DNA of 17,506 bases, from assembly GCA_910586275.1 (NCBI GenBank), contig CAJUIM010000079.1, positions 1 through 17,506 on the forward strand, read 5' to 3'. A program made the position numbers and the translations under genes. The notes below the pieces were generated by a model that did not search any database, was not told the origin of the DNA, and saw only the letters and a program-made list of their open reading frames with translations. The stretch comes from an uncultured Lachnospiraceae bacterium (GTDB lineage: Bacteria > Bacillota > Clostridia > Lachnospirales > Lachnospiraceae). Of this stretch, positions 6,639 through 14,350 are shown one piece after another. Each line of letters starts with the position of its first letter. The stretch's first letter is position 1.

Positions 6639-7475
6639 CTACCATTTCCTACGAAACTCCAAAGGTGTCATCCCCTCAGATTTCCTAAACACCTTAATGA
6701 AATATCCCGCATCCTGATATCCGCAGTTTTGTGCAATGGACTCTATGGACGCATCACTGAAACGGAGCATAGACTTTGCCTGCGAGACCCGTTTGGCTGT
6801 AAGATCCCCAAGCAAGGTAGCGCCGAAAGTTTTTCGGTATTCTCTGGAAAGATGGAATTTACTGATGAAAAACTGGGCGGATAGTCCTTCCAGAGTAATA
6901 TGTTCGCTATAATGTTCTTCCAGATAAGAGTGTATTTGGTTCAGCTTCTCCGGAATGGAATACTCTCCGGAATGTTCCGCTCTGCTTTCCGTGAAACAAA
7001 GCGTGATAATATCGGTAATATATTTGTTGGACAGTAATTCCATGAAGGAGGACTTATTTTTCTGAGTTTGGTAAAGCTGCGCGAGCGCATCCGTAAACGG
7101 CACAAGATTCCGCGGACGGAATAGAAAAGGATTTCCCTGCTGCCCATACGATTCATAATAGTCCGCCGCATCTTTGCCGTTAAAATGCACCCACATAAGG
7201 CTCCATGGGGCATTTGCACTGCTCTCATGGGAATATGGACGCGTACAGTCCAGCCATATACAGTGTCCCGCAGATATGGGATAATCCTTCGCTTCATAAG
7301 ATACTGTGCCTGTTCCGTCTAAAACAACAAAAAAAAGATACGAATTCAGATTCTGCCGTTTACTGACATGAGGTTCCAAGCTTTGTAAGGTTCCTACTTC
7401 CTGCACATAGAGATAGTGTTCCTTTGCATAGGAAGACGGAGTGGATATAATACGATTGGATGTGGATTTTGCCAT
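6639..7475 (-). CDS. AraC family transcriptional regulator
   Basis: This 278-residue protein has an N-terminal cupin-like sensing domain (about 40-135, with GHCIWLDCTRPYSH) and a C-terminal AraC DNA-binding domain (about 189-278). The latter has two helix-turn-helix units, including LEGLSAQFFISKFHLSREYR and SIESIAQNCGYQDAGYFIKVF, and ends in the typical GMTPLEFRRKW. The cupin part suggests binding of a sugar or similar ligand, but the ligand is unknown. The ATG at 7475 has GGAAGGA nine bases upstream. It is transcribed away from the GDP-sugar operon, from a promoter overlapping that operon's promoter, so control of that operon and of itself is a reasonable inference. Confidence 0.93.
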   Translation of the reverse strand: MAKSTSNRIISTPSSYAKEHYLYVQEVGTLQSLEPHVSKRQNLNSYLFFVVLDGTGTVSYEAKDYPISAGHCIWLDCTRPYSHESSANAPWSLMWVHFNGKDAADYYESYGQQGNPFLFRPRNLVPFTDALAQLYQTQKNKSSFMELLSNKYITDIITLCFTESRAEHSGEYSIPEKLNQIHSYLEEHYSEHITLEGLSAQFFISKFHLSREYRKTFGATLLGDLTAKRVSQAKSMLRFSDASIESIAQNCGYQDAGYFIKVFRKSEGMTPLEFRRKW

Positions 7476-7561
7476 GGCTTTGATTCCTTCCGAAACAACT
7501 TAAGATATCATTAAAAAAACTCCGTATATTGTATAGCAATATTTTACTATTTAAGGGCAAT

Positions 7562-7589
7562 ATTATATGTTGATACTTGCATTATACAA
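7562..7589 (-). promoter_or_regulatory. Promoter of the araC-type gene
   Basis: On the minus strand, TTGTAT (7584-7589) and a perfect TATAAT (7562-7567) are 16 bases apart. Transcription would begin near 7555, with a leader of about 80 bases. It overlaps the plus-strand promoter at 7570-7598. Confidence 0.6.
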
Positions 7590-7598
7590 TAGTATACT
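7570..7598 (+). promoter_or_regulatory. Promoter of the GDP-sugar/membrane protein operon
   Basis: TTGATA (7570-7575) and TATACT (7593-7598) are separated by 17 bases. Start of transcription near 7605 leaves about 68 bases to the ATG at 7673. This position excludes the upstream TTG at 7577 as a start codon, since it would lie within the promoter. Confidence 0.7.
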
Positions 7599-7672
7599 CC
7601 CTAAGGGAAGAGCAAAATCAAACGGTTTATATAAATCCGAATCTAGCCTGCTATGCAGAGAAAGGAAAAAAT

Positions 7673-9352
7673 ATGCTTTCGGTATGTCTGATTTTTCTAT
7701 ATGTATTGCTGAGCGCATATTTTTTGGGTTTTTTAACCCTGCAGGGTATTCGGCATATATTTGGAAACTGTAAGGTACGGGCAGATGGCTATATCATGGC
7801 CGGACTGACGGCAGCCACCGTTTACGCACAGATTTTCAGTCTGTTTTATAAAGTAGGGCTGACGGCAAATCTGCTGTTGGCTGCTATCTGCGCCACGACG
7901 GCATTTGTCTTCCGCGGGCAGCTGAAGGAAGAACTTCTGCAGCAATGCAGAGCGGTAAGCAAGAGCAGGAAAATTGTTTATATATTGCTTTTTCTCTTGA
8001 TGGCCTATGGCACATCCCGTGGAGTCATTCATTACGATACCAGCCTGTATCATGCGCAGAGCATCCGTTGGATAGAAGAATACGGCTTAGTAAAAGGGCT
8101 TGGGAACCTGCATTGCCGGCTTGCCTACAACAGTTCCTCTTTTGCCCTGTCCGCGTTGTATAGCTTCCGTTTCTTAGGCGGGCAGTCCTATCACTGCATG
8201 GCCGGAGTCTTCGCACTGATATTGGCCGGATCCTGCAGTGAAATTGTGTCGCCACTACGGAAAAAAGGATTGTTTCTGTCAGATTTTGCCAGATTGATGG
8301 GAATTTACTATCTGCTCATTATTTTTGATGAAATGGTTTCACCGGCTTCGGATTATTTCATGGTACTGACCGTGTTTTATATTATCATCCGGTACCTTGA
8401 ACTGTCAGAAACCGGAGAACAAAACTGGCTTCCTTACGGCCTGCTGGCTTTATTATGTGTGTTTACGGTCAGCATAAAATTATCCGCCGCGCTTATTATA
8501 CTGCTTGCAGCCAAACCGGCCATCATGCTGATACAGGCAAAAAACGGAAAAGCTATTGCCGGTTTCTTAGGATTGGGATCTCTGATTCTTCTGCCCTGCC
8601 TGCTTCGGAATATGTTCATATCCGGATGGCTTGTTTATCCTTTTACGGCCATTGACCTATTTCCTATGGACTGGAAAATACCAAAGGAAATTGCAGACTA
8701 TGATGCCAAAGAGATACAAGTGTGGGGAAGGGGATTATATGATGTGGCAGCATATGCCATGCGGCCGGCAGAATGGATGCCCAAGTGGTTTGCCGGGCAA
8801 GGAGCAGCAGATAAACTGTTTATTCTGGCCGGAATTGCGGCAGTCCCTATCTCACTGGCTGCATTGGGAACGGCCTGCATAAAGAAAAATCAAGTTCAGC
8901 GGGATCTTATGCTGGCAGCTGCCACTATCAATATTTCCTTTTTATTCTGGCTGTTTTCGGCACCGCTGATCCGGTATGGATGCGTATATGTCTGGCTGGC
9001 GGCTCCCGTTACCTTTGGCGGACTTTCTCTTTGGGCAATCGGAAAGGAAGGAACCGGAAAACTGTTCTGGCGGCTTGTTTACGGAGGAATCCTGCTGATA
9101 GGCTGCTATAAAACCATAATGTTCGCAACGGAGGCTGTAAAGGGATTTTCGGCAGATTATTTTATTTATCAGAAAGACTATGAAAATTTCGAAGTTCAAA
9201 GTTATGAAATAAACGGAGTCACTTTTTACTATCCAAAGGAAGGAGACAGGATAGGCTATGAAGCATTTCCTTCCTCCCCGGCAATGACGGATTTGGAATT
9301 TAGGGGAAACGGCATAGAAGATGGATTCAGATACAAAAACGGAAAGGAATGA
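7673..9352 (+). CDS. Polytopic membrane protein, GT-C glycosyltransferase-like
   Basis: The ATG at 7673 has AAAGGA six bases upstream and starts directly in the first membrane helix, so it is preferred over the open frame reaching back to 7577. The 559-residue product has roughly 11-12 hydrophobic segments and a short hydrophilic C-terminal tail. After the fourth helix comes HYDTSLYHAQSIRWIEEYG (120-138) and then GLGNLHCRLAYNSS (142-155). A conserved Asp in this first large outer loop is typical of GT-C-fold glycosyltransferases. It recalls membrane proteins of the LIC_10190 type found in surface polysaccharide clusters; that match is from memory. It is the first gene of an operon with GDP-fucose synthase (8 bases downstream) and GDP-mannose pyrophosphorylase. 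A role in adding or polymerising sugars of a surface glycan is plausible but unproven; donor and acceptor are unknown. Confidence 0.8.
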   Translation: MLSVCLIFLYVLLSAYFLGFLTLQGIRHIFGNCKVRADGYIMAGLTAATVYAQIFSLFYKVGLTANLLLAAICATTAFVFRGQLKEELLQQCRAVSKSRKIVYILLFLLMAYGTSRGVIHYDTSLYHAQSIRWIEEYGLVKGLGNLHCRLAYNSSSFALSALYSFRFLGGQSYHCMAGVFALILAGSCSEIVSPLRKKGLFLSDFARLMGIYYLLIIFDEMVSPASDYFMVLTVFYIIIRYLELSETGEQNWLPYGLLALLCVFTVSIKLSAALIILLAAKPAIMLIQAKNGKAIAGFLGLGSLILLPCLLRNMFISGWLVYPFTAIDLFPMDWKIPKEIADYDAKEIQVWGRGLYDVAAYAMRPAEWMPKWFAGQGAADKLFILAGIAAVPISLAALGTACIKKNQVQRDLMLAAATINISFLFWLFSAPLIRYGCVYVWLAAPVTFGGLSLWAIGKEGTGKLFWRLVYGGILLIGCYKTIMFATEAVKGFSADYFIYQKDYENFEVQSYEINGVTFYYPKEGDRIGYEAFPSSPAMTDLEFRGNGIEDGFRYKNGKE

Positions 9353-9360
9353 TTTAATCT

Positions 9361-10311
9361 ATGGATAAGACAGATAAAATTTATGTGGCAGGACACAGAG
9401 GCCTAGTAGGCAGTGCCATTGTCAGAAGTTTACAAGAAAAGGGCTATACCAATATCGTGGGCAGAACCCACGGGGAACTGGATCTGACCAATCAGGCAGA
9501 CGTATGCCGTTTCTTCGAAAATGAAAGTCCTGATATTGTGGTATTGGCAGCAGCCAAAGTCGGGGGCATCAATGCCAACAATACAAAACCGGCGGAGTTC
9601 GCCTATGAAAATATGCAGGTACAGTGCAATGTCATCAAATGCTGCCATGATTTTAAAGTAAAGAAGCTGCTGTTTTTAGGAAGTACCTGCATCTACCCAA
9701 GAATGGCTCCGCAGCCGATACCGGAAGACGCTCTTCTGACCGGCCCTTTAGAGGAAACCAATGAAGCCTATGCCATAGCAAAGATAGCCGGTCTGGAAAT
9801 GTGCAAATTTTTCAAACGTCAGTATGGAGATGATTTTATCAGCTGCATGCCCACTAATCTTTATGGCCCTCATGACAACTACAATCTGCAGGATTCCCAT
9901 GTACTGCCTGCCATGATCCGCAAATTCCATGAAGCAAAGGAAAACGGAGAAACATCTGTAGAACTTTGGGGAACGGGCAGTCCCTTGCGGGAATTTCTGT
10001 ATGTGGATGATATGGCAGATGCCTGTGTCTTCCTGTTGGAAAACTATAGCGGGGAACAGCATGTAAACATCGGCACAGGCAAAGAAGTGACCATCAAAGA
10101 ATTGGCGGAAACTGTCCGCAGAACCGTAGGGTTTGAAGGAGAAATCCGTTGGAATACAGAAATGCCGGACGGAACCCCAAGAAAGCTGACAAAAGTTGAC
10201 AAACTGCATGAACTTGGCTGGCATCACAAAGTAGATTTGGAAGAAGGCGTAAAATTGGCCTATGAATGGTTCAAGGAAAATATCGACTGCGCCCGAATGG
10301 AAGGAAGGTAA
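9361..10311 (+). CDS. fcl: GDP-L-fucose synthase
   Basis: This 316-residue short-chain dehydrogenase catalyses the epimerase and NADPH-dependent reductase steps that turn GDP-4-keto-6-deoxymannose into GDP-L-fucose. It has the Rossmann motif GHRGLVG (11-17), AAAKVGGINANNT (63-75), the catalytic Ser108 in GSTCIYPRM, the Tyr137-Lys141 pair in YAIAK, and Cys110 and His180, which match the acid/base residues of the E. coli enzyme with a one-residue offset. NLYGPHDNY (166-174) and REFLYVDDMA are also typical. It follows the membrane protein by 8 bases and precedes manC by 62. The partner that makes its substrate, GDP-mannose 4,6-dehydratase (Gmd), is not in the window. Confidence 0.95.
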   Translation: MDKTDKIYVAGHRGLVGSAIVRSLQEKGYTNIVGRTHGELDLTNQADVCRFFENESPDIVVLAAAKVGGINANNTKPAEFAYENMQVQCNVIKCCHDFKVKKLLFLGSTCIYPRMAPQPIPEDALLTGPLEETNEAYAIAKIAGLEMCKFFKRQYGDDFISCMPTNLYGPHDNYNLQDSHVLPAMIRKFHEAKENGETSVELWGTGSPLREFLYVDDMADACVFLLENYSGEQHVNIGTGKEVTIKELAETVRRTVGFEGEIRWNTEMPDGTPRKLTKVDKLHELGWHHKVDLEEGVKLAYEWFKENIDCARMEGR

Positions 10312-10373
10312 AGAGATATTGAGAGCAAACGGCAAAGATAAGGTATATATGTAGGAAAGGAACCGGAAATCGG

Positions 10374-11483
10374 ATGATGGACAGATACAGCGTAATAATG
10401 GCAGGCGGAGGCGGAACAAGATTCTGGCCTCTGAGCAGGAGAAAAATGCCGAAGCAATTCCTGAACCTGACCGGCAAGGATGTCTTGGTAAACGAGACTA
10501 TCAGCCGGATTGCAGGCAGCGTACCAAAAGAAAACATTTATATTATAACAAATACCTCACAGGCTCCGCTCATGAAAGAAGTCACGGCAGGTAAACTTGC
10601 TCCGGACAGGATTTTGGAAGAACCGGAAGCACGGAATACGGCAGCGTGCATCGGATATGCTGCCATAATGCTCCAGAAGAAATATGGGGACTGCATTATG
10701 TGTGCATTGGCTTCCGATCATTATATTAAAGATATCCAAGTCTATTCCGAAGTGATGGAATTTGCCATGAAACTGGCGGAACAGGAAGAACAGCTTGTGA
10801 CAATCGGCATCCGCCCTACATGCCCTTCTACCGGCTACGGCTATATTAAATACAATAAGCGGGTAAAAGAAGTAGCCCACACTATAGGCGCAGTAAGCAG
10901 GAAACGGATAGCTGCCTATCCGGTAGCCGATTTCGTGGAAAAACCCGGATTATCTACGGCAAAATCTTATGTAGAACAAGGCTGCTATCTTTGGAACAGC
11001 GGAATGTTTGTCTGGAAAACATCGGTGATACTGAAATATTTCGAAGACCTGCTTCCGGATGTATATGAATGCCTGTCAGAAATCGGACAGGCTATCGGAA
11101 CGGAGAAAGAAAAAGAAACGATAGAGAGGGTATATCCTGCAATCCCCAAAATATCCGTAGACTACGGCATCATGGAACGTGCCGACAATGTAATCATGCT
11201 GGAGGGTGATTTTGGCTGGAATGATGTAGGAAGCTGGGACGTTCTGGATGCCTTATATGAAACGGATGCCTATAACAATGTAGTTTATGGCAATCAGATT
11301 CACATCGGCTCCAAAAACTGTATTGCTTATGCCAAGGATAAGCTGATAGCCACCATAGGGCTGGATAATGTGGTGATTGTGGAAACGGACGATGCTGTCC
11401 TTGTCTGCGACAAAGAACGGGCACAAGATGTGAAAAAAGTTGTGGAACTGTTGGAAGAACGCGGACAGACACAATATTTATAG
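10374..11483 (+). CDS. manC: Mannose-1-phosphate guanylyltransferase
   Basis: This 369-residue enzyme joins mannose-1-phosphate and GTP to make GDP-mannose, the precursor of GDP-fucose. It has the nucleotidyltransferase signature GGGGTRFWPLSRRKMPKQF (11-29), SDHYI (114-118), GYGYIKY (154-160), FVEKP (187-191), WNSGMFVW (207-214) and GDFGWNDVGSW near residue 280. The C-terminal phosphomannose isomerase domain of bifunctional ManC/AlgA proteins is missing, so this is the short, single-function form. Two ATGs are adjacent (10374 and 10377), with an AAAGGAA upstream. It is the last gene of the plus-strand operon and converges on the kinase gene. Confidence 0.94.
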   Translation: MMDRYSVIMAGGGGTRFWPLSRRKMPKQFLNLTGKDVLVNETISRIAGSVPKENIYIITNTSQAPLMKEVTAGKLAPDRILEEPEARNTAACIGYAAIMLQKKYGDCIMCALASDHYIKDIQVYSEVMEFAMKLAEQEEQLVTIGIRPTCPSTGYGYIKYNKRVKEVAHTIGAVSRKRIAAYPVADFVEKPGLSTAKSYVEQGCYLWNSGMFVWKTSVILKYFEDLLPDVYECLSEIGQAIGTEKEKETIERVYPAIPKISVDYGIMERADNVIMLEGDFGWNDVGSWDVLDALYETDAYNNVVYGNQIHIGSKNCIAYAKDKLIATIGLDNVVIVETDDAVLVCDKERAQDVKKVVELLEERGQTQYL

Positions 11484-11578
11484 CCAAAGTCCAAATCTGC
11501 TTTCGTCAGGAAACATCAAGCTTGCAATGCTTCCAAGCATAACACATCTTCTTTATGTTCTTCTCATCTGCCTATTGC

Positions 11579-11620
11579 ATATGGGCATCGGACAGTCATA
11601 TTTCCGCCTGATGCCCATAT
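11579..11620. terminator. Hairpin between convergent manC and kinase genes
   Basis: ATATGGGCATC (11579-11589) and GATGCCCATAT (11610-11620) form a perfect 11-bp stem with a 20-base loop. It lies between two genes that end towards each other, the usual place for a shared terminator. Neither side has a strong T run, so intrinsic termination is uncertain. A smaller hairpin, ATGCTT-CC-AAGCAT, precedes it at about 11527-11540. Confidence 0.5.
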
Positions 11621-11650
11621 CTATTATAAATCTATTCATTGTTTGCCTTG

Positions 11651-14332
11651 TCAGGTATGATTTTCCCATTCCTGCAGGATGGCTTCGCAGGCATCCACAT
11701 CAATATCGTCCACTGCTGTCAGAAGACGTTCAAACAATTCACGCTGCCATCCTTCATATCGGTACTGTTTCATATCCTGCAATGCCTCTTCCATTTCATT
11801 TAAATCCAAATCGTCCAATGCTTTCCTCAGTTTTCGGAACAAAGACGGAAGGACTTCATCTCCGGCTTCCGCTTTATCCTGATCATTACGGACTTCCTCC
11901 GGAAAATACGGCTGCAAGATACGGCTGTATTCCATATATTTTTCTAAAAGACATGGGGTCTGTGCATGTATGGTTTCCCCGTCATTCTCATTTCCGGCCT
12001 GCTCCAAGGCAGCGGCCATATCCGAAAGGGTAATCGCCCCAATCTGACGGGAGGCGCTTTTTAAAGCATGCACTTCTATCGTATAGTTATGCCAGTCTTC
12101 ATTTTTTTCATAACGGTCAATTAGTTCCGCCTTTTTACTGATCAGATGATAATAATCTTTAAGTACCAACCAATATAATTTCTCATTTCCCAACAGCTGC
12201 AGCGCAGCTTCCACATCCAGACCCTCAATCTTCAGAATATGTTTCTGCTCCTGTTCCTTTCCTGCCTTCCTCCGCTGACTGACTTTCATTATCTTCTCAT
12301 TTGGCAGCCAGTGCTTCAGAGTGGAAATGAGGAAACGCAGTTCAATCGGCTTCGGCACAAAATCATCCAACCCTTCCCGCAGAAACATAGCCCGAGTTCC
12401 GGATACTGCATTGGCCGTAAGGGCAATAATCGGAACATCGTCATAGTCTTCATGAAAACGGCGGATAATATGAGTAGTCTCAACGCCGTCCAACTCCGGC
12501 ATCATATGATCCATAAATATAAGATCATAGTGTTTCAGAGCTATTTTATCCAATGCGATCTTACCGCTTAAAGCAGTGTCAACATGCATCTGCAGCGGCT
12601 CCAGCAAACCTTCTGTCACAGTAAGGTTCACCGTATTGTCATCCACGATCAATACCTCCGCGTCAGGAGCAATGAACTCAAAATCATCATCGGATGAATG
12701 AGAGCAATAAAGCTGCAAATCTTCATGGTTCAATATGGATGCAACATTCAACGTATACAAAGGTTTCTTCACAATGATAAGATTCTCTATCTCACTGGAA
12801 TAATTGGAACGGAAATCCAGTACCAGAACTCCCGTAATCTGTGGATGGCTTTTAATATATCCTTCCATTTGATCCGAGAACACACAATGTTCAATAAAGA
12901 GGAAAGTATTTTCATCCGGCTGAAGATCCGCCAAATCTTTGGAAGATGTCAGAAGCTGATATTTTCCGCCGAACCTCCGTAAATCCATTTCCAGCTGTGC
13001 CTTTACATAAGGATTGGAGACATATATATACGCGGTAAAAGGCTTTATATCTTTTACCGCAACACAAGGAGACATATTTTCCACCCGCTGGGGAACAATA
13101 AAAGAAAAACGGCTTCCTTTCCCGTATTCACTTTCCGCCCATATATTTCCCTGCATCAACGTAAGCAGCTGCTTGGAAATAGCCAGTCCCAATCCGGTTC
13201 CTTCCACATTCCGGTTCCGTTTGCTGTCCAATTGCTGAAAGGATTGAAACAGATTTCCGAAATCCTCCTTTCTTATTCCTATCCCGGTATCGGTAACGGA
13301 AACCAATAAGTCAATTTGTTGGTTATGCTTCCTTATAAAGTCAATTTTCAGCATTACCTGCCCATGTTCCGTAAACTTAACCGCATTGTTCGCAATGTTT
13401 ATAATCAGCTGTTTGATACGGATGAAATCACCGTGCAGCTTTGTAGGAATATCCGGCGCAATATCCAAAATGAATTCCACATCTTTGCTGTCTATCCGTG
13501 TCATTATGATATTATTGACATCATTGATTACGGAGAATATCTCATATTCACTGGATACAATATCTAATTTGCCGGATTCTATCTTGGAAAAATCCAGGAT
13601 ATCATTGATGATAGTGAGCAAAGTTTTTCCCGAAGATTTAATTTGGTTCACATGGCTCCTGGCCGCCGGAGGCAGGTCCTCACGGAGAGCCATTTCCGCC
13701 ATTCCGATTACTGCATTCATAGGCGTACGGATCTCATGGCTCATATTGGCAAGAAAATCCGATTTCATGCGTGCCGCCTTTTCCACTTCAATATTAGCCT
13801 GATTAATCATCAGCTTATGCTGGGCAATATTGGACAGCACACCGGCTATTGTCTGAAGAAAATCTGCCGTGGTGTCCAAGGAAGCCTTGGACACTATCTT
13901 AATGTCCTTGGCTGCATTCCAATAAGTAATCGGATCTACATTGATGCCCCTGGCGGTTTCCATGATTTTAGACATCTGAGGTGCCTCCGTCAATACCTGA
14001 CCGCCGATAAAACAACCGATCATCCTATTCCCGGCCATAATCGGGGCGGCAAAATCCAACAGTCCCGCATGGCAGTAATAAGCCGTTGTAGTGCCTTTTT
14101 TTACGGCAGTCTCCGCACCGTATTTATCACATTGCTCACAGCGCAGACACCCCAATGTGGATTTTCTTGTATATCTCATACAAAATTCGGTAAAATTAGT
14201 GCCTTCCGTAACAGCAACCCCATTTGCATCCGTAGTAAGGGAAGCAATCCCGGTCAGTTTGGAAAAGGCATTCTGTACCTGCTGTAAGATATGCGCATCG
14301 ATCAAGTCAGTAATATGTAATTCTTCCTGCAT
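11651..14332 (-). CDS. Hybrid sensor histidine kinase (PocR-HisKA-HATPase-REC-Hpt)
   Basis: This 893-residue soluble phosphorelay kinase has no membrane segment. Residues about 5-170 resemble the PocR ligand-sensing domain, with Cys51, Cys62, Cys65, Cys68 and Cys87 (GCLRCEQCDK, YYCHAGLLDFAAPI). HisKA follows, with phosphoacceptor His199 in FLANMSHEIRTPMN. The HATPase has the N box NIANNAVKF (312-320), DTGIGI (348-353) and GTGLGLA (378-384). Residues about 428-540 look like a degenerate receiver with no acidic pocket. A true receiver (558-676) has phosphorylation site Asp608 in FMDHMMPELDG and Lys661. The Hpt domain has His755 in VHALKSASRQIGA. A helical tail ends the protein. The ATG at 14332 has AAGGGAG upstream, 18 bases after the receiver protein gene, so the two form one operon. 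The ligand is unknown; a metal, iron-sulfur or small-molecule signal is possible. Confidence 0.93.
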   Translation of the reverse strand: MQEELHITDLIDAHILQQVQNAFSKLTGIASLTTDANGVAVTEGTNFTEFCMRYTRKSTLGCLRCEQCDKYGAETAVKKGTTTAYYCHAGLLDFAAPIMAGNRMIGCFIGGQVLTEAPQMSKIMETARGINVDPITYWNAAKDIKIVSKASLDTTADFLQTIAGVLSNIAQHKLMINQANIEVEKAARMKSDFLANMSHEIRTPMNAVIGMAEMALREDLPPAARSHVNQIKSSGKTLLTIINDILDFSKIESGKLDIVSSEYEIFSVINDVNNIIMTRIDSKDVEFILDIAPDIPTKLHGDFIRIKQLIINIANNAVKFTEHGQVMLKIDFIRKHNQQIDLLVSVTDTGIGIRKEDFGNLFQSFQQLDSKRNRNVEGTGLGLAISKQLLTLMQGNIWAESEYGKGSRFSFIVPQRVENMSPCVAVKDIKPFTAYIYVSNPYVKAQLEMDLRRFGGKYQLLTSSKDLADLQPDENTFLFIEHCVFSDQMEGYIKSHPQITGVLVLDFRSNYSSEIENLIIVKKPLYTLNVASILNHEDLQLYCSHSSDDDFEFIAPDAEVLIVDDNTVNLTVTEGLLEPLQMHVDTALSGKIALDKIALKHYDLIFMDHMMPELDGVETTHIIRRFHEDYDDVPIIALTANAVSGTRAMFLREGLDDFVPKPIELRFLISTLKHWLPNEKIMKVSQRRKAGKEQEQKHILKIEGLDVEAALQLLGNEKLYWLVLKDYYHLISKKAELIDRYEKNEDWHNYTIEVHALKSASRQIGAITLSDMAAALEQAGNENDGETIHAQTPCLLEKYMEYSRILQPYFPEEVRNDQDKAEAGDEVLPSLFRKLRKALDDLDLNEMEEALQDMKQYRYEGWQRELFERLLTAVDDIDVDACEAILQEWENHT

Positions 14333-14350
14333 TGTCTTCTCCCTTTCTGG

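Noticed and set aside
7577..7672. N-terminal extension of the membrane protein from a TTG at 7577
   Set aside because: The TTG falls between the -35 and -10 boxes of the likely promoter, while the ATG at 7673 has a good ribosome site and starts the first membrane helix.
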